Shown piece by piece: positions 21,352 to 29,759 of a stretch of 64,000 nt of DNA. Position 1 is the stretch's first letter; every line of letters starts with the position of its first letter. The notes below the pieces were generated by a model, which did no database searches, was not told the DNA's origin, and was given only the letters and a program-made list of their open reading frames with translations. The position numbers and the translations under genes are program-made. The stretch comes from Rubripirellula lacrimiformis. Its GTDB lineage: Bacteria; Planctomycetota; Planctomycetia; Pirellulales; Pirellulaceae. The stretch is from NCBI RefSeq assembly GCF_007741535.1, contig NZ_CP036525.1, positions 6,634,001-6,698,000 of the forward strand. The letters run 5' to 3'.

Positions 21352-24300
21352 GTGCACAGTCTGTGCATCTTCACGCGCGAACCAAGGGACGGTTCGGCAA
21401 AGCCATCGGAAGGCACCACAGCATTGGCCGGCACGACGCAAAAGGCGCAGCCACGTCGATCGGGACGCATGTCGCGATGGTTGTTTGCTGCGCTGATCGT
21501 GGCCGCGTCGCTGTTGGCGATCCGTTCGTTGGCCCCACAAACGATCGGTGAAACGGCGCGTTGCAAATTTCTAAGCCAGCTTCGCGAGCATTATCCCAAC
21601 CACGATGTCTCGGTCCGCCACGGGCACTTTGACCCCAACGTCGGGTTGGTGTTCGAAGATTTGCGGATCAGCGAACCGGCATCGTCGATGCTGCAATTCC
21701 GGTCTCGTGAAATGGTCCGGATCGAACGGCTGACGGTGATCGGGGATCTGCACGCCGAAAAGCTATTGGATCAACAGAATCCACTGGTGACTCGCCGTGT
21801 CTTGGTCGAGGGACTGACCGCCAACCTGTGGCTTGAAGACGACGACCAACTATCGATCCTGTCGTTGCTGCCCCTGCCAAAACTCGGGCCGGCCGCACCA
21901 CGCATCGATCTGCGGCAGGTCCGATTGCGGCTATTGGGTGATTCCCCCAGCAGTCGCCCGATCGACGCCGAGATGTCCGAGGTGGTGATCCTGAACCACG
22001 TTCATCCCGATCAATCGGTCGACACGGACATCACCGTGGTCGGCGCCACGGACTTTGCCAACGACGTCAAGTTGAAGGTGTCGATGCGAGGCGGTTCACT
22101 GGACGTTCGCTGTGCGGCCAACGGCGTGCACTTCAACCGCCGTCTGTACGACAACCTGCCATCGGGTTGGCGACAAATGGTGCACCACGCCAAAGACCTG
22201 AACTGTGTCTGCGATTCATCGATTTCGTACCATCGAACCGCGGCGGGGAAAACCAACTACCAAATTCGAACGGCGATCCACGATGGGCGTTTCGCGCACA
22301 CACGGTTGCCCGAACCCATTTCCCAGATCCGTGGCTTGATCGTGTGTGACCCATCGGGGCTGACGATCGAAGCATCGCAAGCCAACCTGGGTGACGCGAT
22401 CATGCAGATCACCGGCAAGTTTGCTGACCTGAAATGGCCATGTCAGGCCGACCTGGAAATCCGCACCCGCGGATTGTTGTTGGACGATCGGTTGTCATCC
22501 GCACTGCCGGCATCCCTGCAAGAAGGGTGGCGAAAACTGCAGCCCTTTGGCCGCATCGATATCGACGCCAAATTGGCCCATCGCGACGGCCAGTGGCAAA
22601 CCGATGCTGACTTGACCTGCAAAGGCGTCGACGTACGTTACGAAAAGTTCCCCTATCCGATCGAACAAGTCGTCGGCCCGATCCGACTTCGCAACAACAT
22701 TCTGACGACCGAAGGTTTAAGCGGACGGATCGCCAGCCAATTGATGCAGTGCGCATTCCGGCTGCCCACCAAGCCAGAGATCACCCACGAAAAATCGTTA
22801 GTCGTCACCACCGACGGTCCCATCCCGATCGACAATTCGTTGCTGAAATCGTTGTCGCCGCGAGGCGCCGATACGACCGGGTTGGAATCATTCGTCCGCT
22901 CGCTACGCCCGCGTGGTTCGATCCAACTTGGGATGGCGGTTTTTGCGACCGATGCGCGGGGGCACCAAACCAAAAAGATTGAACTGAAAGTCATCGACGG
23001 TCACATGCGGTACGACAAATTCGCGTACCCGTTGTACAACGTGTCGGGCGGCATCGTCGTCGACAATGACCTGGTGACACTGTCGGGATTCCGTGCAACC
23101 AATGCCAATGCTGGCGTCATCACCTGTGATGGCACCTACCGAATGCCGACCACGCACACGCCGCCCGCCCAGTTCCGAATCACGGACGACCAGGTCGTCG
23201 CGCCGTCGGTATCCCGACTAGACATGAATTTCCAAGCATCGAACGTACCGATGGACGAATCGTTGCGGTCGTCGTTGCCATGGACGACTCAGCAAACCTG
23301 GGATGCGATCTCCCCGAGCGGTGTGCTGGACGAATTGAACTTACGGCTGGGCAAAACCGGCGTCGATGGTCCCATCCAATTGGACATCACGGCCCGTCAA
23401 CGGGATCACGGACAGGTCACCAACCGCATCCTTAGTATCCGACCGTCATCGCTTCCCTATCGGTTGGATGTCACCGGCGGCGTGGTTCACTTTGATGGAT
23501 CCAGTGTCAAAATCGAATCGTTGTACGCCAGCCATGATGCATCCAAGCTATCGGCCGAAGGGGTTTGCGTGCAGGACGACGATGGCCGCTGGGTGCTAAC
23601 CGCACAACTCCATAGCGGCAGTCGGCTTCACCCGGATGCCGAGTTGATCGCGGCCCTGCCAAGTCAGATGCGGGAAGCGATGCGACGACTGCAACTTCGC
23701 GGTCCGGTCAGCATCCGTGGCAGCACACGATTGACGATCCCCGACGAAGCCCGCCCGGAACCGATCATCGATTGGGACTTGGACCTACAGCTGGAGGGCA
23801 ACCGAATTGCGGATGTCGGACCGGTGCATTCGCTGCGTGGCGAGATCTCCATCAAAGGCACTCGAAACGAATCGATCTTGCAAGCCGACGGGCAAGTCAA
23901 AATTGACTCGATGCACATCGACGACCTGCAAGTCACAGGAATCAGAGGCCCGTTTTCAATCAACGACGATCGACTGTTGTTGGGCGGCAGATCGACACAG
24001 CGTCGCATTCCGGCATCGTTCCGCACATCGAACGTTGCCCCATCAATCAGCGGCCGATTGTTCGACGGTTCGATCGACATGGACGGCGAGGTGATCCTGT
24101 CGTCGGGAGACTTCGATGTTGGTGTCGCCGTCCAAAACGCACGCGTCCCGACCCTGTTGGCTGACTTCGGCTACGGCGATGCCGATCTGACGGGGACGTT
24201 CACCGGACAAACGAAACTACAGGGCAACCTGGGCAGCAGCGACTTACTAAAAGGCAATGGCGCGGCGCGAGTCACCGGAGCGAACCTGTATCAGTTGCCC

Positions 24301-24723
24301 ATGATCGTGAAGGTCATGAACTTGATCAACCTGAAGCCGACCGAAGACGTGGCATTCACCGACGGGGAAGTCGAGTTCACGATCTTTGGCGATGCCGTCA
24401 CGTTCAACGATCTACAGATTTGGGGCGACCTAGTATCGCTGCAAGGTGGCGGCACCATGAACCGACGCCAGGAATTGGACCTCACCTTCAACACCCGAGT
24501 CAGCCCTCAGAATACGTTCACCAAAATCATCCGACCGCTACGCAGCCAGCGATACACTTTGATGACGATCGACGTCACCGGACCACTTAGCAATGTCCAA
24601 ATCGAACGCCGGGCGTTGGATGGCGTGGGAGAAACCCTGGGCAGAATCTTCCCCGGAATGGGCGGGCAAGAACCCGAAACATCCGCCGATTCAGGGGGTG
24701 GGTTTGGTGGCTGGTTCCGCTAG
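21352..24723 (+). CDS. Giant AsmA/TamB-like envelope protein
   Basis: Up to 1123 residues from a GTG at 21352. An ATG at 21469 (MSRWLFAALIVAASLLAI) would begin just before the membrane anchor and is equally possible. One N-terminal transmembrane helix is followed by more than 1000 residues of predicted periplasmic beta-rich repeats. Recurring blocks include ALPASLQEGWRKLQPFGRID and SLPWTTQQTWDAISPSGVLD, each followed by a strand-rich unit. The C-terminus has the AsmA-like pattern GDAVTFNDLQIWGDLVSLQG and ends in a Gly-rich tail. Related AsmA/YhdP proteins help move phospholipids or maintain the outer membrane. It follows the two glycosyltransferase genes with little space, which suggests an envelope operon. 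Confidence 0.8.
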   Translation: MHSLCIFTREPRDGSAKPSEGTTALAGTTQKAQPRRSGRMSRWLFAALIVAASLLAIRSLAPQTIGETARCKFLSQLREHYPNHDVSVRHGHFDPNVGLVFEDLRISEPASSMLQFRSREMVRIERLTVIGDLHAEKLLDQQNPLVTRRVLVEGLTANLWLEDDDQLSILSLLPLPKLGPAAPRIDLRQVRLRLLGDSPSSRPIDAEMSEVVILNHVHPDQSVDTDITVVGATDFANDVKLKVSMRGGSLDVRCAANGVHFNRRLYDNLPSGWRQMVHHAKDLNCVCDSSISYHRTAAGKTNYQIRTAIHDGRFAHTRLPEPISQIRGLIVCDPSGLTIEASQANLGDAIMQITGKFADLKWPCQADLEIRTRGLLLDDRLSSALPASLQEGWRKLQPFGRIDIDAKLAHRDGQWQTDADLTCKGVDVRYEKFPYPIEQVVGPIRLRNNILTTEGLSGRIASQLMQCAFRLPTKPEITHEKSLVVTTDGPIPIDNSLLKSLSPRGADTTGLESFVRSLRPRGSIQLGMAVFATDARGHQTKKIELKVIDGHMRYDKFAYPLYNVSGGIVVDNDLVTLSGFRATNANAGVITCDGTYRMPTTHTPPAQFRITDDQVVAPSVSRLDMNFQASNVPMDESLRSSLPWTTQQTWDAISPSGVLDELNLRLGKTGVDGPIQLDITARQRDHGQVTNRILSIRPSSLPYRLDVTGGVVHFDGSSVKIESLYASHDASKLSAEGVCVQDDDGRWVLTAQLHSGSRLHPDAELIAALPSQMREAMRRLQLRGPVSIRGSTRLTIPDEARPEPIIDWDLDLQLEGNRIADVGPVHSLRGEISIKGTRNESILQADGQVKIDSMHIDDLQVTGIRGPFSINDDRLLLGGRSTQRRIPASFRTSNVAPSISGRLFDGSIDMDGEVILSSGDFDVGVAVQNARVPTLLADFGYGDADLTGTFTGQTKLQGNLGSSDLLKGNGAARVTGANLYQLPMIVKVMNLINLKPTEDVAFTDGEVEFTIFGDAVTFNDLQIWGDLVSLQGGGTMNRRQELDLTFNTRVSPQNTFTKIIRPLRSQRYTLMTIDVTGPLSNVQIERRALDGVGETLGRIFPGMGGQEPETSADSGGGFGGWFR

Positions 24724-24799
24724 TTTTCGGGTTTGGATGGTGGAGCAGAGGAGAGTGCGAGCAGACGGGGTAGGACGAAAGTGGAGAAGGAAGGACGGG

Positions 24800-24835
24800 G
24801 AGTTTAAGTTCGAGTTTAAGTTCGAGTTTAAGTTC
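24800..24835. repeat. Three perfect 12-bp direct repeats
   Basis: GAGTTTAAGTTC occurs three times without interruption, 77 bases after the AsmA-like gene and in the 212-base gap before the next small gene. No coding frame with support crosses it. Replication slippage is the likely origin. Confidence 0.9.
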
Positions 24836-24935
24836 GACAAGTTGGAGGAGGAGGACAACGGTTTGATTAGAATGGGGGCGAGATGTGATGAGTCGAATGA
24901 GATTGTCCGTTTTCTAAGCCGGAGACTGTCCCGCG

Positions 24936-25274
24936 ATGAATATCAATCCGACGCCAGCAGCGGCTTCCGTTGCAGGCGTGTCACGTGCCGTCGCCAAAGG
25001 TGGCGAAAGCGAAAAACAAGCAACTGACGCGACCAATAAATTGGCCGCATCGGAAACGCCCGGCGGCAACCACGCCGAACTCAGCGAGATCGACAAGGGA
25101 AGCCCCACCGGTGATCGCGGTGGCGATGGACGTCAAGACCTGGACACCTTCGAAGGTCATGACGATGAATCCCAGAATTCCGATGACAACGGTGAAACCG
25201 GATCATCGGACATCGCGGCGACGGCGAAGCAACCGACGACGGACGCCGATGGCCACTTGGATTTCGAAGCCTAG
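24936..25274 (+). CDS. Small acidic hypothetical protein
   Basis: 112 residues from an ATG. No signal peptide, no membrane segment, no cysteine. Low-complexity and acidic: Ala/Thr-rich start (MNINPTPAAASVAGVSRAVA), then charged and Gly/Asp-rich (GDRGGDGRQDLDTFEGHDDE). Similar short proteins starting MNINPTP and carrying DRGGDGRQ..DTF-like blocks appear familiar from Pirellulaceae genomes, from memory only. Probably disordered and cytoplasmic. Function unknown. Confidence 0.65.
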   Translation: MNINPTPAAASVAGVSRAVAKGGESEKQATDATNKLAASETPGGNHAELSEIDKGSPTGDRGGDGRQDLDTFEGHDDESQNSDDNGETGSSDIAATAKQPTTDADGHLDFEA

Positions 25275-25699
25275 TGGTTTGCAACGAATCGAACGACAGA
25301 TTCTCGCCAGCCAACCATCGCCGACCTTTCCGGGTTGATCACTAGCAGCCCGAGCGAATCGCAAATTTCGCGGTCAACGAAATCCCCGGTTCGCCCCGCA
25401 ACCAGTTCGCCCCGCAACCAGTTTGCCCCGCCACCGGTTTGCCCCGCCACCGGTTCGCCCCGCCACCGGTTCGCCCCGCCACCATCGCTGTCCCCGGTCG
25501 GGCGTCCGCAGATCCAGCGCAATCGTCAGCGTCAGAATCCGTTTCCAAGACTTCGCGTCCCGAAGCATCGGTAGATTAGGAACCGCTACCACAGCGATCT
25601 ACCATGACGATAGCCGTCGTTCTCCGACAGGCCAGCAGCGACGATTCTCTATTCCTCGTCGTGCTGCGATCATCGCTTCATTTTCTTCAGGCTGCCGTT
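25275..25699. other. Intergenic region upstream of the aminotransferase operon
   Basis: 425 bases with no supported gene. The middle is a 16-bp minisatellite (25390-25485). Frames open on both strands across the repeat encode Arg/Gly/Ala-rich or Pro/Arg-rich low-complexity peptides and were not accepted. The promoter of the three-gene operon that starts at 25700 should lie in the last 200 bases; none stands out. Confidence 0.5.
25390..25485. repeat. 16-bp minisatellite, six units
   Basis: Six consecutive 16-mers of the form TTCGCCCCGCMACCRG: the first two read CGCAACCAG, the later four CGCCACCGG, with TTTG in place of TTCG in two. It sits about 215 bases before the aminotransferase start codon. 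Confidence 0.92.
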
Positions 25700-27052
25700 A
25701 TGACGGACCAGATCGAGCACATTGAATCCAACGTCCGCGGTTACGCAAAATTGTTTCCGACGGTTTTCGATACCGCGATCGGATCGACACTGTGCGACCA
25801 ATCCGGAAAAACGTTCATCGACTTTTTCTGTGGCGCCGGAACGCTGAATTACGGGCACAACCATGCGGGAGCCAAAGAAGCGTTGCTGCGATACATTTCA
25901 CGCAACGGCATCCAGCACTCGCTAGACACCGTGACGACTGCCAAAATCGATTTCTTGACAGCCTTCGAAAACACGATTCTAAAACCTCGGCAACTGGACT
26001 ACGTCGTTCAGTTCACCGGGCCGACGGGAACCAATGCGGTCGAAGCCGCGATCAAACTGGCAAAGAAACGCACCGGCCGATCGCACATCGTTGCCTTTAC
26101 CAACGCCTACCATGGCCACACACTCGGGTCGCTGGCGTTAACCGGCAATCGATATTTCCACAACGACCTGTACGGTTCTCATAACGACGTCACCCACTTG
26201 CCATTTGATCGATACCTGGGCGACTTCGACACCTCAGCGATCCTGGCCAAAATGCTATCGGATTCAAGCAGTGGGTTGCCACTGCCGGCGGCCGTGATCT
26301 TAGAAACCGTCCAAGGCGAAGGCGGCATCAACGTCGCCAGTACCCAGTGGCTTCGCAAGATTGCCGAACTTTGCACGGCTAACGACATCCTACTGATCAT
26401 CGATGACATTCAGGTCGGCAACGGACGCACCGGAAAGTTCTTCAGTTTCGAAGAATCCGGCATCCATCCGGACATTGTCTGTTTGTCGAAATCGATTGGT
26501 GGCGGACTGCCGATGTCATTGGTTTTGATCCGCCGTGATGACGACGTCTGGCAACCAGGCGAACACACTGGCACGTTCCGCGGAAACAACTTGGCATTCG
26601 TCGCGGCGACGGCCGTCTTGAAACACTGGGACGATCCCCACTTCGAATCTCAGATCGAAACACGCAGTCGTGTGATCCAGGCTTGGTTGACGGAAACCTG
26701 CCAACGTTACTCATCGCAATCGTTTGACCGTCGCGGACGCGGACTGATTTGGGGCTTGGATGTGCGATGCGGCAAACTGGCTCGCCAGATCATCGATCGT
26801 TCGTTCGATGCGGGATTGCTGATCGAAGCCTCTGGCGCCGACGACCAGGTATTGAAACTGTTGCCCGCGTTGACGATTGAAATGCCGCTGCTGGTCGAAG
26901 GATTGAACATTCTGGATCGGGCGATCGCCGCGTCGATCCAACCGGCGAATTCGACCGCCGCCAATTCCACGGTTCTAACGCCGCACTTTCCTGCGCCTGC
27001 ATTCTCGGGATTGCTGAGCGAATCGGCGGCATCGGGAACCACGCGTTCATGA
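25700..27052 (+). CDS. EctB-like diaminobutyrate-2-oxoglutarate aminotransferase
   Basis: 450 residues from the ATG at 25700 (the frame is open further up). Class III PLP-dependent aminotransferase. It matches the EctB pattern closely: IESNVRGYAKLFPTVFDTA at the start, FTGPTGTNAVEAAIKLAKK at 105-123, NAYHGHTLGSLALTGN at 135-150, ETVQGEGGINVAS at 202-214, IIDDIQVGNGRTG at 233-245 and the PLP lysine in LSKSIGGGLPM (Lys264). EctB enzymes convert aspartate semialdehyde to L-2,4-diaminobutyrate with glutamate as amino donor. No ectA or ectC lies nearby. The stop overlaps the next gene's start (ATGA), so the product is probably used by the adenylation-carrier protein encoded there. The extended C-terminus after about residue 415 is Ser/Ala-rich and unusual. 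Confidence 0.92.
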   Translation: MTDQIEHIESNVRGYAKLFPTVFDTAIGSTLCDQSGKTFIDFFCGAGTLNYGHNHAGAKEALLRYISRNGIQHSLDTVTTAKIDFLTAFENTILKPRQLDYVVQFTGPTGTNAVEAAIKLAKKRTGRSHIVAFTNAYHGHTLGSLALTGNRYFHNDLYGSHNDVTHLPFDRYLGDFDTSAILAKMLSDSSSGLPLPAAVILETVQGEGGINVASTQWLRKIAELCTANDILLIIDDIQVGNGRTGKFFSFEESGIHPDIVCLSKSIGGGLPMSLVLIRRDDDVWQPGEHTGTFRGNNLAFVAATAVLKHWDDPHFESQIETRSRVIQAWLTETCQRYSSQSFDRRGRGLIWGLDVRCGKLARQIIDRSFDAGLLIEASGADDQVLKLLPALTIEMPLLVEGLNILDRAIAASIQPANSTAANSTVLTPHFPAPAFSGLLSESAASGTTRS

Positions 27053-29757
27053 TTTCGTCGTCGATCCAACCGTCCGAAGACTTGGTCGCGTTTCCTCGGT
27101 TATGGTCGCGTCAGGTCGCCAGAACTCCGGACCGCATCGCGATCGTTTCCGAAGATGGCCAGTGGACGTACCGGCAACTCGATGCGATGTCGCTGCGGAT
27201 CGCATCGCAGTTGCACGCCGCCGGCGTCCGCGCGGGCCGGTGTGTCGGGTTATGCGTCGATCGGTCGCCCGAGGCCATCGCGTCCATGCTGGGGATCATG
27301 CAACTAGGTGCCATCTTCGTGCCACTGGATCCCGAGTATCCGGTTGACCGACTTGCCTACATGGTTGCCGACGCCAACATCCACACGATTGTCGGCCATC
27401 CCCATCATCGCGATTCGATGGGCGACGCGATGTTGGACGATCAACGCGGGCCATGTCGCTGGATCGATTGTGATCCGAGTCTGTTCGGTTCAACGGGCAC
27501 CGATGCGCCGATGAATCCCTCGGGCGATCCGGTCCGTTTCGACCTGCCCGAAATCGCGCCGACGGATCTGGTTTACATCATGTACACATCGGGGTCGACC
27601 GGACGCCCCAAGGGAGTTGAAATCGACCATCGGGCGTTGGCGACTTATTGTTTTGCCGATATCGATTGTTACCAGGTGGTCGAAAGCGACCGGACCTTAC
27701 AGTTTTCGACACTGAACTTTGACATCGCGATTGAAGAGATCTTTCCGCCGCTGTTGACCGGCGGCGCCGTCGTCATCCGGCCGCGAGGGCGGGCAAGCGA
27801 TTCGAACGAATTGTCCAGCCTGATCGACCGCTTTGATGTGACCGCCATCCATCTGGCCACCGCCTACTGGCACCAATGGGTCGATCTGATGGTCGCTGCC
27901 AAACAACGGGTACCAAGCACACTGCGATTGATGATCGTGACGGGCGAAAAAGTATCGGTATCGCACTACCGAAAATGGCAATCCATCTGTGACCAGGACG
28001 TGCTGTGGTGCAACGCGTATGGACCTACCGAAGCAACCGTCAGCGCGACCGTGTTCATTCCCGACGATGGTTTCGATGCCGCCAACATGCCGATTGGCAA
28101 ACCGCTGAAACGTTATGACGCATTCGTGTTGGACGCAGACCTGAACGTTCTTGGCGAAAACGAAACAGGTCAATTGTTCCTGGGCGGTCCGGCACTGGCG
28201 CGAGGCTATCACAATCGCCCCGACCTGACCGAGGCCGCGTTCATTGAAACCGAAATCGATGGCGTCCAACATCGTCTGTATCGAACCGGCGACATCGCTC
28301 GTTGGTTGCCTGACGGGAACATTGACTTCGGCGGCCGCATCGATCACCAAATCAAGCTGGGTTCCTATCGAATCGAACCGGCCGAAATCGAGGCCGTCAT
28401 CAATGACCATCCCCAGGTGCTTGAATCGCTAGTCAGTTACGACGAAGTCGATGGAAAGAAGTTTCTAGTGGCCTACTTGGCTATCGGCAGCGAAACGGTC
28501 ACCGCAAATCCGATCGCCAGCTATCTGAGATTGAAACTGCCACCATACATGGTGCCCTCTCGATACGTTTTTGTGGACGCGTTCCCCAAAACGATCAACG
28601 GAAAGATCGACCGCCGCCGACTGCCTGCGCCGGACCAGGGGCAAGTGCCACGCCAGGATTCCTATGTCGCCCCGGAAACCGACCTGCAGAAATATCTAGC
28701 GGATCTGTGGCAGGACGTTTTGAACCTGCCTGAAATTGGCATCCACGACGACTTTTTCTTGTTGGGTGGCAGCTCGCTGTTGGTGACCCAGATCGTGGCA
28801 CGCTTGACGACGGACATGGCGATCGAGTTGCCGGTCCGCGATTTCTTTGCGAGCCCAACGATCGCCAGCGCAGCCAGGCATCTGGAAGGCATGCTGGACA
28901 ACGAGTGCAGCAATGACAACGACGAACTGGTCGCGGCAAGGTCGAAACTGCCGCTGGTCGACGCGGACTATTTCACCAGCGATGGTGACCGACTATTCAG
29001 CGTTCGGTATGCCCCCAAGTCTTGTCGCGCCAGCAAATCCATCATCCTGTGCCATTCGATCGGCCATGAATACGCACGCGGACATCGCAATCTGCAACAA
29101 CTGGCGATCCAGCTTTGCAAAATCGGTTACGAAGTATTGCGATTCGATTTCGCATCGACCGGAAACTCCGAGGGCGACTGTGAACGGCTGGACCTTGCGA
29201 CGATGCAACAGAACTTGGTCGACGCCAAACGGTTCATGCAGATGCGTAGCGGGACCGAAAGTGTTTCCGTCGTGGGACTGCGGTTGGGTGCTTCGATCGC
29301 AGCCTTGATGCCGACGGGAACGTTCGACTCCGCCGTGCTTTGGGATCCCGTCATTCGCGGCGATCAGTTCCTGGCATCGCTGGACCAATTCCACCAGCAT
29401 GCTCTCGAATCGCTGACTCGGTTCAATCAAATCCGATCCGCCGGCCCCATTCCGCAGCGGTATGGGCAAACGATGACCGACCACAATCGCAGCAGCCTGG
29501 AATCGTTACGTTTGGATCAATCCGATTGCGGACAGACGGACCTAGGATCGATCAAGCGAGGCCAGCCGGACACGCTGGTCGTGCTGACCGACGGTTGGGA
29601 TTCGACACCGGCCGCATTGCATTGGCAGCAACGACAGCCCAACGTCGTGCAAACTCAAGACGTCGCTGCCTGGAACGATCATCGATTTACCGAAAGCGCG
29701 TTCTCGTCGCCGGAAAGTTTCCGTGCGATCCTCCACTACTTTGGCAATCGAGACTAA
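27049..29757 (+). CDS. NRPS-like adenylation-carrier protein fused to an alpha/beta hydrolase
   Basis: 902 residues. Adenylation domain (about 10-530): A3 YTSGSTGRPKG at 179-189, A5 NAYGPTE at 322-328, A7 YRTGD at 411-415, A8 GRIDHQIKLGSYRIEPAEIE at 429-448, A10 NGKIDRRRL with Lys519. Carrier domain (about 540-615) with the phosphopantetheine serine in LGGSSL (Ser576). An alpha/beta-hydrolase-like domain (about 635-880) replaces a thioesterase; its elbow reads GLRLGAS (743-749), with no Ser in the usual GXSXG position, as in exosortase-A-associated hydrolase 2. By-eye specificity residues are D225, I226, E229, H268, I296, T298, A323, V331, S332 and K519. No condensation domain. Start overlaps the aminotransferase stop, so diaminobutyrate is the obvious candidate substrate (inference). 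Confidence 0.9.
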   Translation: MISSSIQPSEDLVAFPRLWSRQVARTPDRIAIVSEDGQWTYRQLDAMSLRIASQLHAAGVRAGRCVGLCVDRSPEAIASMLGIMQLGAIFVPLDPEYPVDRLAYMVADANIHTIVGHPHHRDSMGDAMLDDQRGPCRWIDCDPSLFGSTGTDAPMNPSGDPVRFDLPEIAPTDLVYIMYTSGSTGRPKGVEIDHRALATYCFADIDCYQVVESDRTLQFSTLNFDIAIEEIFPPLLTGGAVVIRPRGRASDSNELSSLIDRFDVTAIHLATAYWHQWVDLMVAAKQRVPSTLRLMIVTGEKVSVSHYRKWQSICDQDVLWCNAYGPTEATVSATVFIPDDGFDAANMPIGKPLKRYDAFVLDADLNVLGENETGQLFLGGPALARGYHNRPDLTEAAFIETEIDGVQHRLYRTGDIARWLPDGNIDFGGRIDHQIKLGSYRIEPAEIEAVINDHPQVLESLVSYDEVDGKKFLVAYLAIGSETVTANPIASYLRLKLPPYMVPSRYVFVDAFPKTINGKIDRRRLPAPDQGQVPRQDSYVAPETDLQKYLADLWQDVLNLPEIGIHDDFFLLGGSSLLVTQIVARLTTDMAIELPVRDFFASPTIASAARHLEGMLDNECSNDNDELVAARSKLPLVDADYFTSDGDRLFSVRYAPKSCRASKSIILCHSIGHEYARGHRNLQQLAIQLCKIGYEVLRFDFASTGNSEGDCERLDLATMQQNLVDAKRFMQMRSGTESVSVVGLRLGASIAALMPTGTFDSAVLWDPVIRGDQFLASLDQFHQHALESLTRFNQIRSAGPIPQRYGQTMTDHNRSSLESLRLDQSDCGQTDLGSIKRGQPDTLVVLTDGWDSTPAALHWQQRQPNVVQTQDVAAWNDHRFTESAFSSPESFRAILHYFGNRD

Positions 29758-29759
29758 TC

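Noticed and set aside
25271-25592. Arg/Gly-rich minus-strand frames over the 16-bp repeat
   Set aside because: The frames are open only because the repeat lacks stops; low-complexity translation.
29340-29759. In-frame upstream extension of the second hydrolase
   Set aside because: It lies wholly inside the preceding gene in another frame. The ATG two bases after that gene's stop is the natural start.
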